Source of the DNA: Roseburia sp.
GTDB lineage: Bacteria > Bacillota > Clostridia > Lachnospirales > Lachnospiraceae
Reading direction: 5' to 3'
Assembly (NCBI GenBank): GCA_030844625.1
Contig: JAUUNJ010000007.1
Location: 1-23,681 of the forward strand
DNA length: 23,681 bases
In this document: positions 17,235 through 23,681 of the stretch, piece by piece
Layout of the letters: each line of letters opens with the position of its first letter
Position numbering within the stretch: the stretch's first letter is position 1
Position numbers and translations under genes: made by a program
Notes under the pieces: model-generated
What the model saw: the letters and a program-made list of their open reading frames with translations, nothing else
Told to the model about the DNA's origin: nothing
Database searches by the model: none

Positions 17235-17581
17235 TGTTTTTCCTCATTAACAAATATAATGTACTTATTTCTCTCCAGTATTCCAAAATATGTTGATAAT
17301 CTTTCGTACAACTGATTGGATGCACCCTTATGTTCCTTTTTTAGTATCTGACCTATTTCATAAATAGATTTTTTGCCATCAATCTGCTGCCATACACAGC
17401 TTCCATACTTATCCAGTTTTATAAAACTATATCTTGGCTTCCTGAATATTTTTTGTGCCAGAGTGTTATAAAATCCCGTATTTTCAACGGTAATCTCCAC
17501 TATGCCATCTTCAAGCACTTCCCATTTTTTATCATTATTTTTTGGAATTTTATCAATATAATTTTTATTATCTCTATTCAT
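17231..17581 (-). CDS. PqqD-family protein (RRE-like domain)
   Basis: 116 residues. From about 50 onward the sequence fits the PqqD fold: SFIKLDKYGSCVWQQIDGKK, then a helix (SIYEIGQILKKEH) and a final helix (LYERLSTYFGILERNKYI). PqqD-like domains bind the leader peptide of ribosomally made, modified peptides (RiPP recognition element). Here there is no radical SAM enzyme, precursor peptide or other maturation gene in the window, so the role is open. Many Firmicutes have PqqD-like genes outside RiPP clusters. It overlaps the next gene by 4 bases and lies downstream of the OPT transporter, separated from it by a terminator. Confidence 0.78.
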   Translation of the reverse strand: MNRDNKNYIDKIPKNNDKKWEVLEDGIVEITVENTGFYNTLAQKIFRKPRYSFIKLDKYGSCVWQQIDGKKSIYEIGQILKKEHKGASNQLYERLSTYFGILERNKYIIFVNEEKQ

Positions 17582-17654
17582 ATATTAAACCACTTTCCTG
17601 CCCTGTTGTCTATAAGTAAAAATCTTCCAGTATTCCATATATCTGCACATTTGA

Positions 17655-17690
17655 TAAAAAGGTACCACTGCATTAATTGCAGCAGTACCT
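17655..17690 (-). terminator. Intrinsic terminator of the OPT transporter gene
   Basis: On the minus strand AGGTACTGCTGCA pairs with TGCAGTGGTACCT over 13 bp, with two G-T wobbles, around a five-base loop and is followed by five T. It lies 12 bases past the OPT stop. Confidence 0.9.
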
Positions 17691-17701
17691 GATTAATTTT
17701 A

Positions 17702-19672
17702 TTAAATTTCTTTCTTTTCTGTATCAATTTCTACTGTCTTTCTCTTGGTGCAGAAAAAGAGCAATGATGCAATCAGCAGGATGAACACCACAAGGCCCAC
17801 CCAGTTGCCAAAATCAGAGAATGCTGCAGCAGGAACACCTTCTGCCACATCTTTTCCATATATCATTTCATGTATATCAACGTTTAATCCAACTACTGCA
17901 AATATAGCAAGTAAAATACCTACAAGACCTTCTCCTGCAATCATACCTGATGAATAAAGTACGCCTGATTCCACTGAAGACTTCTTCTGTGACTCACTAT
18001 CATATTTTTTCTTACTTTCCACATACCACTTAATAAGACCTCCTACAAAGATAGGGGCACTTAAGTGAATCGGTAAATAAAGACCAACTGCAAATGCCAA
18101 TACAGGTATTCCGAGAATTTCTACTACAATAGCAATAAATACACCGATAAAAATTAAAGTCCAAGGTAATGTTCCGCCCATAACGCCTTCAACAACAAGC
18201 TTCATAAGCGTTGCCTGTGGTGCAGAAATCTGTTCTGAACCAAATCCCCACGCCTCATTAAGAAGATACATAACACCTCCAATGGCAAGGGCTGACGCAA
18301 GTGAACCAATCAATTCACCCACCTGTTGTTTCTTCGGTGTTGCACCAACAATATAACCTGTCTTTAAATCCTGTGAAGTATCACCTGCAATTGCTGCAAC
18401 AATACAGATAACAGTACCAATTGTGATTGCTGCAACCATTCCTGTTGCACCTGTGTTTCCTGTTGCTTTTAATACAATCGTAGTAACGATAAGTGTAGCA
18501 ATTGCCATACCCGATACAGGATTGTTACTGCTTCCTACAAGCCCAACCATTCTGGATGATACTGTTGCAAAAAAGAAACCGAAAATAACAATTATAATTG
18601 CTCCCAAAGGATTCACTGGAATACTTGGAATTAACCATATTGCTACAGCGATCAGCAAGATCCCGATTCCAACAACCGGCATAGGTAAATCCTGCTGCGT
18701 TCTGTCACCACCGGAAACATTCTTTCCAATACCCTTGACCGCTTTGCTGAAGGTACTTACCATTGTAGGCAAAGATTTGATTAAACTGAGAATACCTCCG
18801 GCTGCAACCGCTCCGGCACCAATATATCTAATGTAATTACCCCAAACCTGTCCCGGTGACAATTCACCAAAGGTAAGGGCATTTCCTGCATCGTTGGTTA
18901 TTACAGATAGGCTATCTCCTCCAAAGTATACAATTGCCGGAATCAGCACAAGGTAGGAAAGAACACCACCGGCGAACATATAACTGGAGATCTTAAGTCC
19001 ACAAATATAACCTACACCTGCAAGTGCCGGCAAAACATCCATGCCCACACCACATGTATAAGTACTATTCTTAATATCAAAGTTTACTTCACTCGGGAAA
19101 AGTTTAAGCCCGTCCGCAATAAACTTATATGCTGCTGCAATGCCAAGTCCCGAAAATACAACCTTAGATTTGCTTCCACCCTCTTCACCTGCAAGAAGAA
19201 CTTCCGCACATGCAGTTCCTTCCGGATAAGGTAATACTCCATGTTCCTCAACAATAAGTGCTGTACGAAGAGGAACCATAAAAAGCACACCAAGCAAACC
19301 ACCACAAAGGGCAATAATTGAAATTGTTAAAAATCCCGGTTCATCACATTTACCTTCTTTTGCCCACATAAAAATGGCTGGAAGTGTAAAAATTGCACCT
19401 GCTGCCAATGATTCACCTGCGGAACCAATGGTCTGTACCATGTTGTTTTCTAAAATAGAGTCCTTCTTTAAGATCACTCGAATAACTCCCATAGAGATGA
19501 CTGCCGCCGGAATGGAAGCAGAAACTGTCATACCAACTCTTAACCCTAAATAAGCATTGGCACCGCCAAATACAACCGCAAGAATAATACCCAGAATTAT
19601 AGATGTAACTGTAAATTCAGGCAATACTTTATCCGCAGGGATAAATGGCTTAAATTCTTTTTTGTTATTCAT
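17702..19672 (-). CDS. OPT-family oligopeptide transporter
   Basis: 656 residues from the ATG chosen here. About 14-16 hydrophobic membrane segments are present. N-terminal motif NAYLGLRVGMTVSASIP and the segment FTLPAIFMWAKEG are typical of the OPT family, which imports oligopeptides or metal chelates in symport with protons. Other conserved stretches are LPYPEGTACAEVL, GDTSQDLKTGYIVGATP and GLYLPIHLSAPIFVGG. The frame is open a further 19 codons to a TTG, but the first Met (19670-19672) aligns better with the usual N terminus. No good ribosome binding site precedes this ATG. A short ORF ends overlapping it, so translation may depend on coupling. Its substrate cannot be read from the sequence; PepD downstream points to peptides. 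Confidence 0.94.
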   Translation of the reverse strand: MNNKKEFKPFIPADKVLPEFTVTSIILGIILAVVFGGANAYLGLRVGMTVSASIPAAVISMGVIRVILKKDSILENNMVQTIGSAGESLAAGAIFTLPAIFMWAKEGKCDEPGFLTISIIALCGGLLGVLFMVPLRTALIVEEHGVLPYPEGTACAEVLLAGEEGGSKSKVVFSGLGIAAAYKFIADGLKLFPSEVNFDIKNSTYTCGVGMDVLPALAGVGYICGLKISSYMFAGGVLSYLVLIPAIVYFGGDSLSVITNDAGNALTFGELSPGQVWGNYIRYIGAGAVAAGGILSLIKSLPTMVSTFSKAVKGIGKNVSGGDRTQQDLPMPVVGIGILLIAVAIWLIPSIPVNPLGAIIIVIFGFFFATVSSRMVGLVGSSNNPVSGMAIATLIVTTIVLKATGNTGATGMVAAITIGTVICIVAAIAGDTSQDLKTGYIVGATPKKQQVGELIGSLASALAIGGVMYLLNEAWGFGSEQISAPQATLMKLVVEGVMGGTLPWTLIFIGVFIAIVVEILGIPVLAFAVGLYLPIHLSAPIFVGGLIKWYVESKKKYDSESQKKSSVESGVLYSSGMIAGEGLVGILLAIFAVVGLNVDIHEMIYGKDVAEGVPAAAFSDFGNWVGLVVFILLIASLLFFCTKRKTVEIDTEKKEI

Positions 19673-19754
19673 AATTTTTACCAAGCCCTTTAAGCACAAA
19701 CAGATTATACTTAAAAAGCGCAAACACAAAAGGGCGAAAAGTATGTGTCTGCAT
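19665..19754 (-). CDS. Possible 29-residue leader peptide overlapping the OPT start
   Basis: ATG at 19752-19754, preceded by AGAAAGGACAA, opens a 29-codon frame rich in Phe (five of 29), beginning MQTHTFRPFVFALFKYN. Its TAA stop lies a few bases inside the OPT gene, in the run ATGAATAA that also contains the OPT start codon. The OPT start has no convincing ribosome binding site, which fits translational coupling. The ORF spans an inverted repeat (GCCCTTT and AAAGGGC) that its translation would open. No homology was recognised, so whether it is translated is unknown. Confidence 0.4.
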   Translation of the reverse strand: MQTHTFRPFVFALFKYNLFVLKGLGKNYE

Positions 19755-19819
19755 TTGTCCTTTCTGTATTTTTTTACCCTTTTTATCTACCGTCTAACAT
19801 ATAATTCTAATGTTCCTAT

Positions 19820-19848
19820 ATTATACTAAATTATACACAAAAAATAAA
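19820..19848 (-). promoter_or_regulatory. Possible promoter of the OPT transcript
   Basis: A perfect TATAAT (19820-19825) has a poor -35 (TTTATT, 19843-19848) at 17-base spacing. A second TATAAT lies 10 bases further upstream. Both overlap or adjoin the terminator of the preceding gene. Confidence 0.3.
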
Positions 19849-19888
19849 GAGTGAAGAATTTCCATAGCAGATCATTCCTCACTCTTTT
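19838..19888 (-). terminator. Intrinsic terminator of the zinc-ribbon protein gene
   Basis: On the minus strand AAAGAGTGA pairs with TCACTCTTT, with GGAAT/ATTC extending inward, and a T-rich tail follows. It lies about 60 bases past the stop of the zinc-ribbon gene. Confidence 0.8.
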
Positions 19889-19948
19889 CGTTTATACAAA
19901 TATACAGTTCAATACGCACGTTCAAGTAAATGTTCTTTTACTTATCTT

Positions 19949-20716
19949 TTATTCTTCCGGTATATTCTCAGTCTCCATATTCTCAGGTTCGTCATCCGGT
20001 TCATCGATTGGAACAGTTTCCGGTTCTGTCTCCGGAGCCGCTGTGGTAACAACTACTTTCTTAGTTGTCGGAGTCTGTGTTGTTTCCACCGGTTTCTTTT
20101 TCTTCTTTTTCGTTGTTGTTTCTTCCGGCTCTGTTTCCGGTTCCTGCTCTCTTGTTGTAGTTTCTACTCTGCCGGTCTCCCTGTCTGCCACAGTTTCCTC
20201 TGCCGTTGTTGTTTCAACGGCTGTTGTTGATGGCTCTTCCTGTTTATCGGATGTTCCAAATGTCTGTGTCAGTATAATCGCTAAAACCACAATAATCATT
20301 ACAATAGAAACAGATACTACAATTGCAATAATGTTAAGCTTTTTATTTTTATTGGTAATAAGCAATTTTTCCATTTCGCTGGAAGCATCATCTTCATACT
20401 GTTCATCCTCATATAATTCTTCTTCATCCAGGTCTTCCTCAAACTGAAAGTTCTCATCCTCCATGTCTTCCGGAAAATCAAACTCTCCCAAATCTTCTTC
20501 ATATTCAATTTCTTTCGTAAAATTAATATCATCCACTTCACCTAACGGTTTAATTTCCTCTTCATCACTGGTTAAATTAATTTTGTCATAATCTAAATCC
20601 GGTATAATTTTTGTTTCTTCCATATTATCTGCTTCCGGATTTTCAACCGGTTTTCCACAATATGGGCAAAATTTCTGATCCGGCTGAACATATTTTCCAC
20701 ATTCTTTACAAAACAT
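19949..20716 (-). CDS. Zinc-ribbon membrane protein with acidic linker and Thr/Glu-rich tail
   Basis: 255 residues in four parts. First, an N-terminal zinc ribbon with Cys3, Cys6, Cys17 and Cys20 (CKECG and FCPYCG). Second, a very acidic linker (about 25-118). Third, one membrane segment (about 128-150, NIIAIVVSVSIVMIIVVLAI) after basic residues TNKNKKL. Fourth, a low-complexity Thr/Glu/Pro tail with a Lys run (about 155-255). The positive-inside rule puts the zinc ribbon in the cytoplasm and the tail outside. The architecture is common in Clostridia but the role is unknown; the tail may be a spacer. It follows ybaK by 62 bases. Confidence 0.8.
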   Translation of the reverse strand: MFCKECGKYVQPDQKFCPYCGKPVENPEADNMEETKIIPDLDYDKINLTSDEEEIKPLGEVDDINFTKEIEYEEDLGEFDFPEDMEDENFQFEEDLDEEELYEDEQYEDDASSEMEKLLITNKNKKLNIIAIVVSVSIVMIIVVLAIILTQTFGTSDKQEEPSTTAVETTTAEETVADRETGRVETTTREQEPETEPEETTTKKKKKKPVETTQTPTTKKVVVTTAAPETEPETVPIDEPDDEPENMETENIPEE

Positions 20717-20778
20717 TTTATCCTCCTTTTATATCACGGTATATGAAACAAAGATCATGTACTTCTTCTTTCTGTATA

Positions 20779-21264
20779 CTATTTTTTATTGCAAATAATG
20801 TCTGCTGTAGAAATGCTTATAATTTTCTTTAAATCATTAAAAGACATTTCAACCTGAAACCCTATTTTTCCTCCACTAAACATTATTGTATCATAGCTGT
20901 CAGCAGTTTTGTGAATTATTGTCTTAAAAAGTTTTTTCATTCCGACAGGTGAACAGCCTCCATGAATATATCCTGTCAGTCCAAGCAGCTCTTTGGCTTT
21001 CAACATTTCTATTGATTTTTCTCCTACGGCTTTTGCTGCTTTTTTCAAATCCAGTTCCTCCGCTACCGGTACCATAAACACATAATGAGTTCCTGACTTT
21101 CCTGTAGTCACCAGCGTCTTAAATACTTTATCCGGCTGCTGTCCCAAAGCAGCCACTACTTCCATTCCACTTACGGCATCAGTATCTCCGTAATAATGCT
21201 CTGTATATTTAATCCTGTTGCTGTCTAAAATTCTCATCACATTTGTTTTCTCATTCTTTTTCAT
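20779..21264 (-). CDS. ybaK: YbaK-type Cys-tRNA(Pro)/aminoacyl-tRNA deacylase
   Basis: 161 residues, the full length of a free-standing YbaK protein. This family removes cysteine that prolyl-tRNA synthetase wrongly attaches to tRNA-Pro. Conserved segments are visible: VFKTLV (47-52, with Lys49 in the position of the catalytic Lys of the family), the HYVFMVPV strand, the Lys/Ala-rich helix and GYIHGGCSPVGMKK. The EbsC branch of the family looks similar, so the exact substrate is not certain. It has its own probable promoter. The gene is followed by the zinc-ribbon gene with no clear terminator between. Confidence 0.93.
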   Translation of the reverse strand: MKKNEKTNVMRILDSNRIKYTEHYYGDTDAVSGMEVVAALGQQPDKVFKTLVTTGKSGTHYVFMVPVAEELDLKKAAKAVGEKSIEMLKAKELLGLTGYIHGGCSPVGMKKLFKTIIHKTADSYDTIMFSGGKIGFQVEMSFNDLKKIISISTADIICNKK

Positions 21265-21304
21265 TTGAATTTTAAACCTTCTTTCACTATTTATATATAT
21301 ATAA

Positions 21305-21422
21305 CGAACTTTTTATTACTTTTATTGTCCTAAATATAAAAAATACCATTGCATATTATAATTCATTTGAAATGATATTGGCAAGTAGCAATTAAATCCA
21401 TTATTATAGTTCAAAAAGTTCG
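21305..21422. repeat. 10-bp perfect inverted repeat around the ybaK promoter
   Basis: CGAACTTTTT (21305-21314) and AAAAAGTTCG (21413-21422) are exact reverse complements 98 bases apart, one on each side of the promoter. A shorter palindrome, TCATTTGAAATGA, lies between the -35 and -10. The function is unknown: a looping operator, or the ends of a small decayed element. No target duplication was seen. Confidence 0.5.
21355..21384 (-). promoter_or_regulatory. Sigma-A promoter of ybaK
   Basis: On the minus strand TTGCCA (21379-21384) and a perfect TATAAT (21355-21360) are 18 bases apart. The predicted start is near 21348, about 85 bases before the ybaK ATG. Confidence 0.6.
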
Positions 21423-21462
21423 CAAGAATACTTATCTCTCTGTGATTCCGCAGAGCCTTTTT
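21414..21462 (+). ncRNA. Candidate small plus-strand RNA
   Basis: TTGGCA (21378-21383) and TATTAT (21402-21407), 18 bases apart on the plus strand, could start transcription near 21414. A small hairpin CTCTG/CAGAG (21438-21455) followed by five T could end it about 50 nt later. The stem is short and the promoter weak, so this is speculative. Confidence 0.2.
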
Positions 21463-21499
21463 ATATCATAGGAACCTGAGGGAAATTTCCTGTGATATA
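21462..21499. repeat. 13-bp inverted repeat next to the carD terminator
   Basis: TATATCATAGGAA (21462-21474) pairs with TTCCTGTGATATA (21487-21499), with one G-T wobble, around a 12-base loop. No T run follows in either direction, so it is not an obvious terminator. It directly adjoins the carD terminator and may be a 3' stability element. Confidence 0.5.
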
Positions 21500-21527
21500 A
21501 AAAACAGGAACACTTTCGCGCTCCTGT
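21499..21527 (-). terminator. Intrinsic terminator of the carD-family gene
   Basis: On the minus strand ACAGGAGCGC-GAAA-GTGTTCCTGT is a 10-bp stem, with two G-T wobbles, capped by a GAAA tetraloop and followed by six T. It lies 10 bases past the stop of the gene. Confidence 0.9.
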
Positions 21528-21536
21528 CATTATATA

Positions 21537-22043
21537 TTATTTTATATGCTCCTGTATATAGCGTTCCACCTCTTCCTTGTCAATACCCAGTGCTATAGAA
21601 AATTCATCATGAAGATTTTCTCTTGCTTCTCTTAAATACCTGTCATCAACATAGGTGATACGCTTACCCTGTGCTGTTCTTTCCCTATTCCGCTCATAAA
21701 GCGTTTTAATAATACCTATAAGTTTCTCACAATCACACGAACTAATGACCTCCTTATATCTGCTCTCTCTTTGTCGGTCATTATCAATCCATATTGGCTC
21801 AATCTCTTCTATCTCAGCAACAATATTTTCTGCCTCTTTTTTTGAAACCACAGAACGCATTATTACTTTATCACTATCTACCGGATAAAAAATTTTACTT
21901 CCAGTAGATTTCAATGGCACTAATGTGTAATACAATTGGTTCTTATCCGCTCCAGAAATATCAATGTGTGTAATATCCTCAACTTTGCAAACACCATTTC
22001 TGCCATGTACAATATAGTCTCCAACCTTAAACACTTTCAACAC
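21537..22043 (-). CDS. CarD-family transcriptional regulator
   Basis: 168 residues. The N-terminal RNA polymerase-interacting domain (about 3-60) begins FKVGDYIVHGRNGVCKVEDI, the hallmark of CarD/CdnL/TRCF-type proteins, and contains YYTLVPL and FYPVD. The C-terminal half is helical and charged, as in CdnL. These proteins bind the RNA polymerase beta subunit and stabilise the open promoter complex. The protein is typical for the group; the precise target genes cannot be told. The start lies downstream of a promoter with two copies of a perfect palindrome, so it is probably regulated. Confidence 0.92.
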   Translation of the reverse strand: MLKVFKVGDYIVHGRNGVCKVEDITHIDISGADKNQLYYTLVPLKSTGSKIFYPVDSDKVIMRSVVSKKEAENIVAEIEEIEPIWIDNDRQRESRYKEVISSCDCEKLIGIIKTLYERNRERTAQGKRITYVDDRYLREARENLHDEFSIALGIDKEEVERYIQEHIK

Positions 22044-22056
22044 CTCTATTTCTTAT

Positions 22057-22101
22057 AAGTATACTTCGCCTACATTTATAAAGTATACTTCTTTTTGTCA
22101 A
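22057..22101 (-). promoter_or_regulatory. Promoter of the carD-family gene with two AAGTATACTT palindromes
   Basis: On the minus strand a perfect -35 TTGACA (22096-22101) is followed by TATAAA at 15 bases (22075-22080) or TAAATG at 17. The perfect 10-bp palindrome AAGTATACTT occurs at 22081-22090, within the promoter spacer, and again at 22057-22066, near the predicted start. The centres are 24 bases apart. This is a plausible paired operator, but no regulator is identified. Confidence 0.6.
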
Positions 22102-22211
22102 ATAATGTTATAGGCAGAATAAACAAACTTTATTTCCGAAAATCCAAAATCAATTGTCATTTTACCCATTATTATCTATTAATTATTATTATTTTTTATT
22201 ATTGTAGTATC

Positions 22212-23201
22212 CTATTCTTCTGCATCCCATTGATCCGCATTTTCTTTTTCAACCATATGACGGATGTAAGCTGCCTCTGCTGCTTTTTCATCCTCTTCCA
22301 TGATTCCGTTGTGATTCACGTCAAACTCCTTATCATATGGTCCAAATTTCTCTCCCCCTGCAATGAAAAGTACTCCAAGAGTCCCCGCTCCGCAATGGCA
22401 GGATATAACGCCTCCTGCCTGCGTAATAATAATATCTTTAAACCGGTTCAGGCTCTTAAGATAGTCTTTAACCTCATCAACCACCGCCTGCTCACAGCCT
22501 GAATGCGTAATAAATATTCTGTCCTTTTTTGCTTTCAGAAGTTCGGACTCCATATCCTTAACATACTGCAAAATAACTCTGCTCTGTTTTCCCCTGTATT
22601 TATGCCCTGCTTCCATCTTACCATCTTTCACAATAATGCGGGGTTTTAGTCTTAATGCATTTCCTACTAATGCCGCGGTCGAAGAACATCTCCCTCCTCT
22701 GTGAAGATAAGTCAGGGTATCCACCACAAAACTTGCTCTTACATAAGGTTTTAATGCCTCTATCCGCTTTACAATTTCTGTTACTTCCATCCCTTTTTCT
22801 GCCATAATTGCCGCCTCAACAACTAAATGTCCTATACCTGTGGACAAACTGGCAGAATCAATTACAAATACATGTTCACTGTACTCCAATTCTTCTGCAG
22901 CCAGACGCATTACATTGGCAGATGCAGACATATCCTCAGAAATCGCAAACATTATAATGTCGTCTCCCTGTTCTTTGTAGGGCTCAATAACCTTTACTGC
23001 ATCTTCTATTGACGGTGCCGCGGTTTTTGGTGTGGTCTTATTTTCATCTGACCATTTATAAATCTCATCCGGAGTTATATCCACTCCGTCTTTGTATTCC
23101 ATATCTCCCATATGTACATATAGTGGAAGAATGTCCACGTTATATTTTTCAATAAGGTCTTTTGACAAATCGCTTGTGCTGTCAGAAATAATTTTTATCA
23201 T
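22212..23201 (-). CDS. DegV family fatty-acid-binding protein with C-terminal EF-hand-like loop
   Basis: 329 residues. The DegV fold is shown by IISDSTSDLS (4-13), the TAAPS segment, DSASLSTGIGHLV and YLHRGGRCSSTAALVG. DegV proteins bind a fatty acid; in Firmicutes the FakB members present it to the kinase FakA for incorporation into phospholipid. No FakA gene is in the window. The protein is about 45 residues longer than usual. The extension contains DVNHNGIMEEDE (294-305), which fits a canonical 12-residue EF-hand calcium loop (D1, N3, N5, G6, E12), followed by a helix. The start has a GGGAGGAAAC ribosome binding site. It lies 79 bases after metA and may be co-transcribed. Confidence 0.93.
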   Translation of the reverse strand: MIKIISDSTSDLSKDLIEKYNVDILPLYVHMGDMEYKDGVDITPDEIYKWSDENKTTPKTAAPSIEDAVKVIEPYKEQGDDIIMFAISEDMSASANVMRLAAEELEYSEHVFVIDSASLSTGIGHLVVEAAIMAEKGMEVTEIVKRIEALKPYVRASFVVDTLTYLHRGGRCSSTAALVGNALRLKPRIIVKDGKMEAGHKYRGKQSRVILQYVKDMESELLKAKKDRIFITHSGCEQAVVDEVKDYLKSLNRFKDIIITQAGGVISCHCGAGTLGVLFIAGGEKFGPYDKEFDVNHNGIMEEDEKAAEAAYIRHMVEKENADQWDAEE

Positions 23202-23280
23202 GTTTCCTCCCAGTAAACCGCATCATTTTATCCGGCTCATAATTGTAATATTAAAATAGTTTCCTTAATCCCTGCAATAA

Positions 23281-23681
23281 TTATTCATTCTCCACTTCAT
23301 TAATATCATAAGGCGTTGTCTGATATACATAATAATTAATCCAGTTTGTCCATAACAATTGTCCTGCACTTCTCCAGTTGACCACAGGCTCTTTTGCAGG
23401 ATCATCATCCGGAAAATAATTGACTGGAATTTCCGGATTCATTCCTTTTTCACTGTCACGTTCATATTCCAGCTTAAGGGTATCTGCATCATATTCAGAA
23501 TGGCAGAAAACAAACAACTGTCTGCTGTCTTCAGATTTAACAATAGCTACACCTGCCTCTTCTGACTCAGCCATCAGCTCAAGTTTAGGCTCTGCCAGTA
23601 TCTGATCTCTTGTAATTTCCGTGGCTCTGGAATGAGGTGCATAAAAAACATCATCAAATCCCCGGAACAATGGTGACTTTT
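23281..23681 (-). CDS. metA: Homoserine O-acyltransferase (MetA family), 3' part
   Basis: Only the C-terminal part, about 133 residues, is in the window; the gene continues past the right edge, and the TTG at 23668-23670 is internal, not a start. Typical MetA segments are FYAPHSRATEI, CHSEYDADTLKLEYERD, NYFPDDDP, NWRS and NWINYYVYQTTPYD. The family transfers an acetyl or succinyl group to homoserine, the first committed step of methionine synthesis. The catalytic His and Glu of the G-H-x-E-Y-D motif are present, but the Gly before the His is Cys here. The residue that sets acetyl versus succinyl preference lies in the missing part. Confidence 0.93.
   Translation of the reverse strand, partial: KSPLFRGFDDVFYAPHSRATEITRDQILAEPKLELMAESEEAGVAIVKSEDSRQLFVFCHSEYDADTLKLEYERDSEKGMNPEIPVNYFPDDDPAKEPVVNWRSAGQLLWTNWINYYVYQTTPYDINEVENE

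Noticed and set aside
19673..19729. TTG start giving the OPT transporter 19 extra residues
   Set aside because: The extra residues are not typical of the family, the TTG lacks a good ribosome binding site, and the first ATG gives a normal N terminus.
19851..20447. Plus-strand Ser/Val-rich frame of 198 codons
   Set aside because: It is the antisense of the low-complexity acidic and Thr/Glu-rich parts of the zinc-ribbon protein; the repetitive composition explains the long frame.
22108..22171. Minus-strand ORF of about 20 codons between degV and carD
   Set aside because: It has no ribosome binding site and lies in AT-rich DNA where such short frames are expected by chance.

Overview
The window looks like chromosomal DNA of a low-GC, Gram-positive anaerobe of the Clostridia, most likely a Lachnospiraceae member. 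The evidence is AT-rich intergenic DNA, AGGAGG-type ribosome binding sites, many U-tailed intrinsic terminators, a class III fructose-1,6-bisphosphatase, a NiaR-regulated nad operon, a CarD-family regulator, a DegV protein and several lipoproteins. No complete mobile element, transposase, CRISPR array or rRNA was seen. Nearly every gene except pyrG lies on the minus strand.

Layout. At 1-3.8 kb, ftsH (minus) is divergent from pyrG (plus), and pyrG has a hairpin-containing leader. At 3.8-5.2 kb there is a lipoprotein gene of unknown function and a tRNA-Pro(CGG). At 5.2-9.1 kb the de novo NAD operon runs nadA-nadB-nadC-niaR. It has a near-consensus promoter with two TGTCA-type palindromes, and a decayed [4Fe-4S]-protein tail lies after niaR. 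At 9.2-11.3 kb is a degraded MacB-type ABC transporter (permease and ATPase fragments), joined out of frame to the end of a lipoprotein gene. At 11.4-15.2 kb are fbp, a DUF2752 membrane protein and an M50-type membrane metallopeptidase. At 15.3-19.8 kb lies a peptide-utilisation neighbourhood: an OPT-family transporter with a possible short leader ORF, an orphan PqqD-like protein, a small membrane-anchored protein and the dipeptidase PepD. At 19.9-21.5 kb are a zinc-ribbon membrane protein and a YbaK-type aminoacyl-tRNA deacylase. At 21.5-23.7 kb are a CarD-family regulator with a duplicated palindrome at its promoter, a DegV protein with a C-terminal EF-hand-like loop, and the 3' part of a MetA-family homoserine O-acyltransferase that runs off the right edge.

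The genes are mostly housekeeping metabolism: NAD, CTP, gluconeogenesis, peptide use and methionine. No clearly new multi-gene system is evident. The points most worth checking are the leader ORF coupled to the OPT gene, the EF-hand-like loop on DegV, the two decayed loci, the paired operators of the nad operon and carD, and the orphan PqqD-like gene. All family names come from reading motifs by eye, without database searches.
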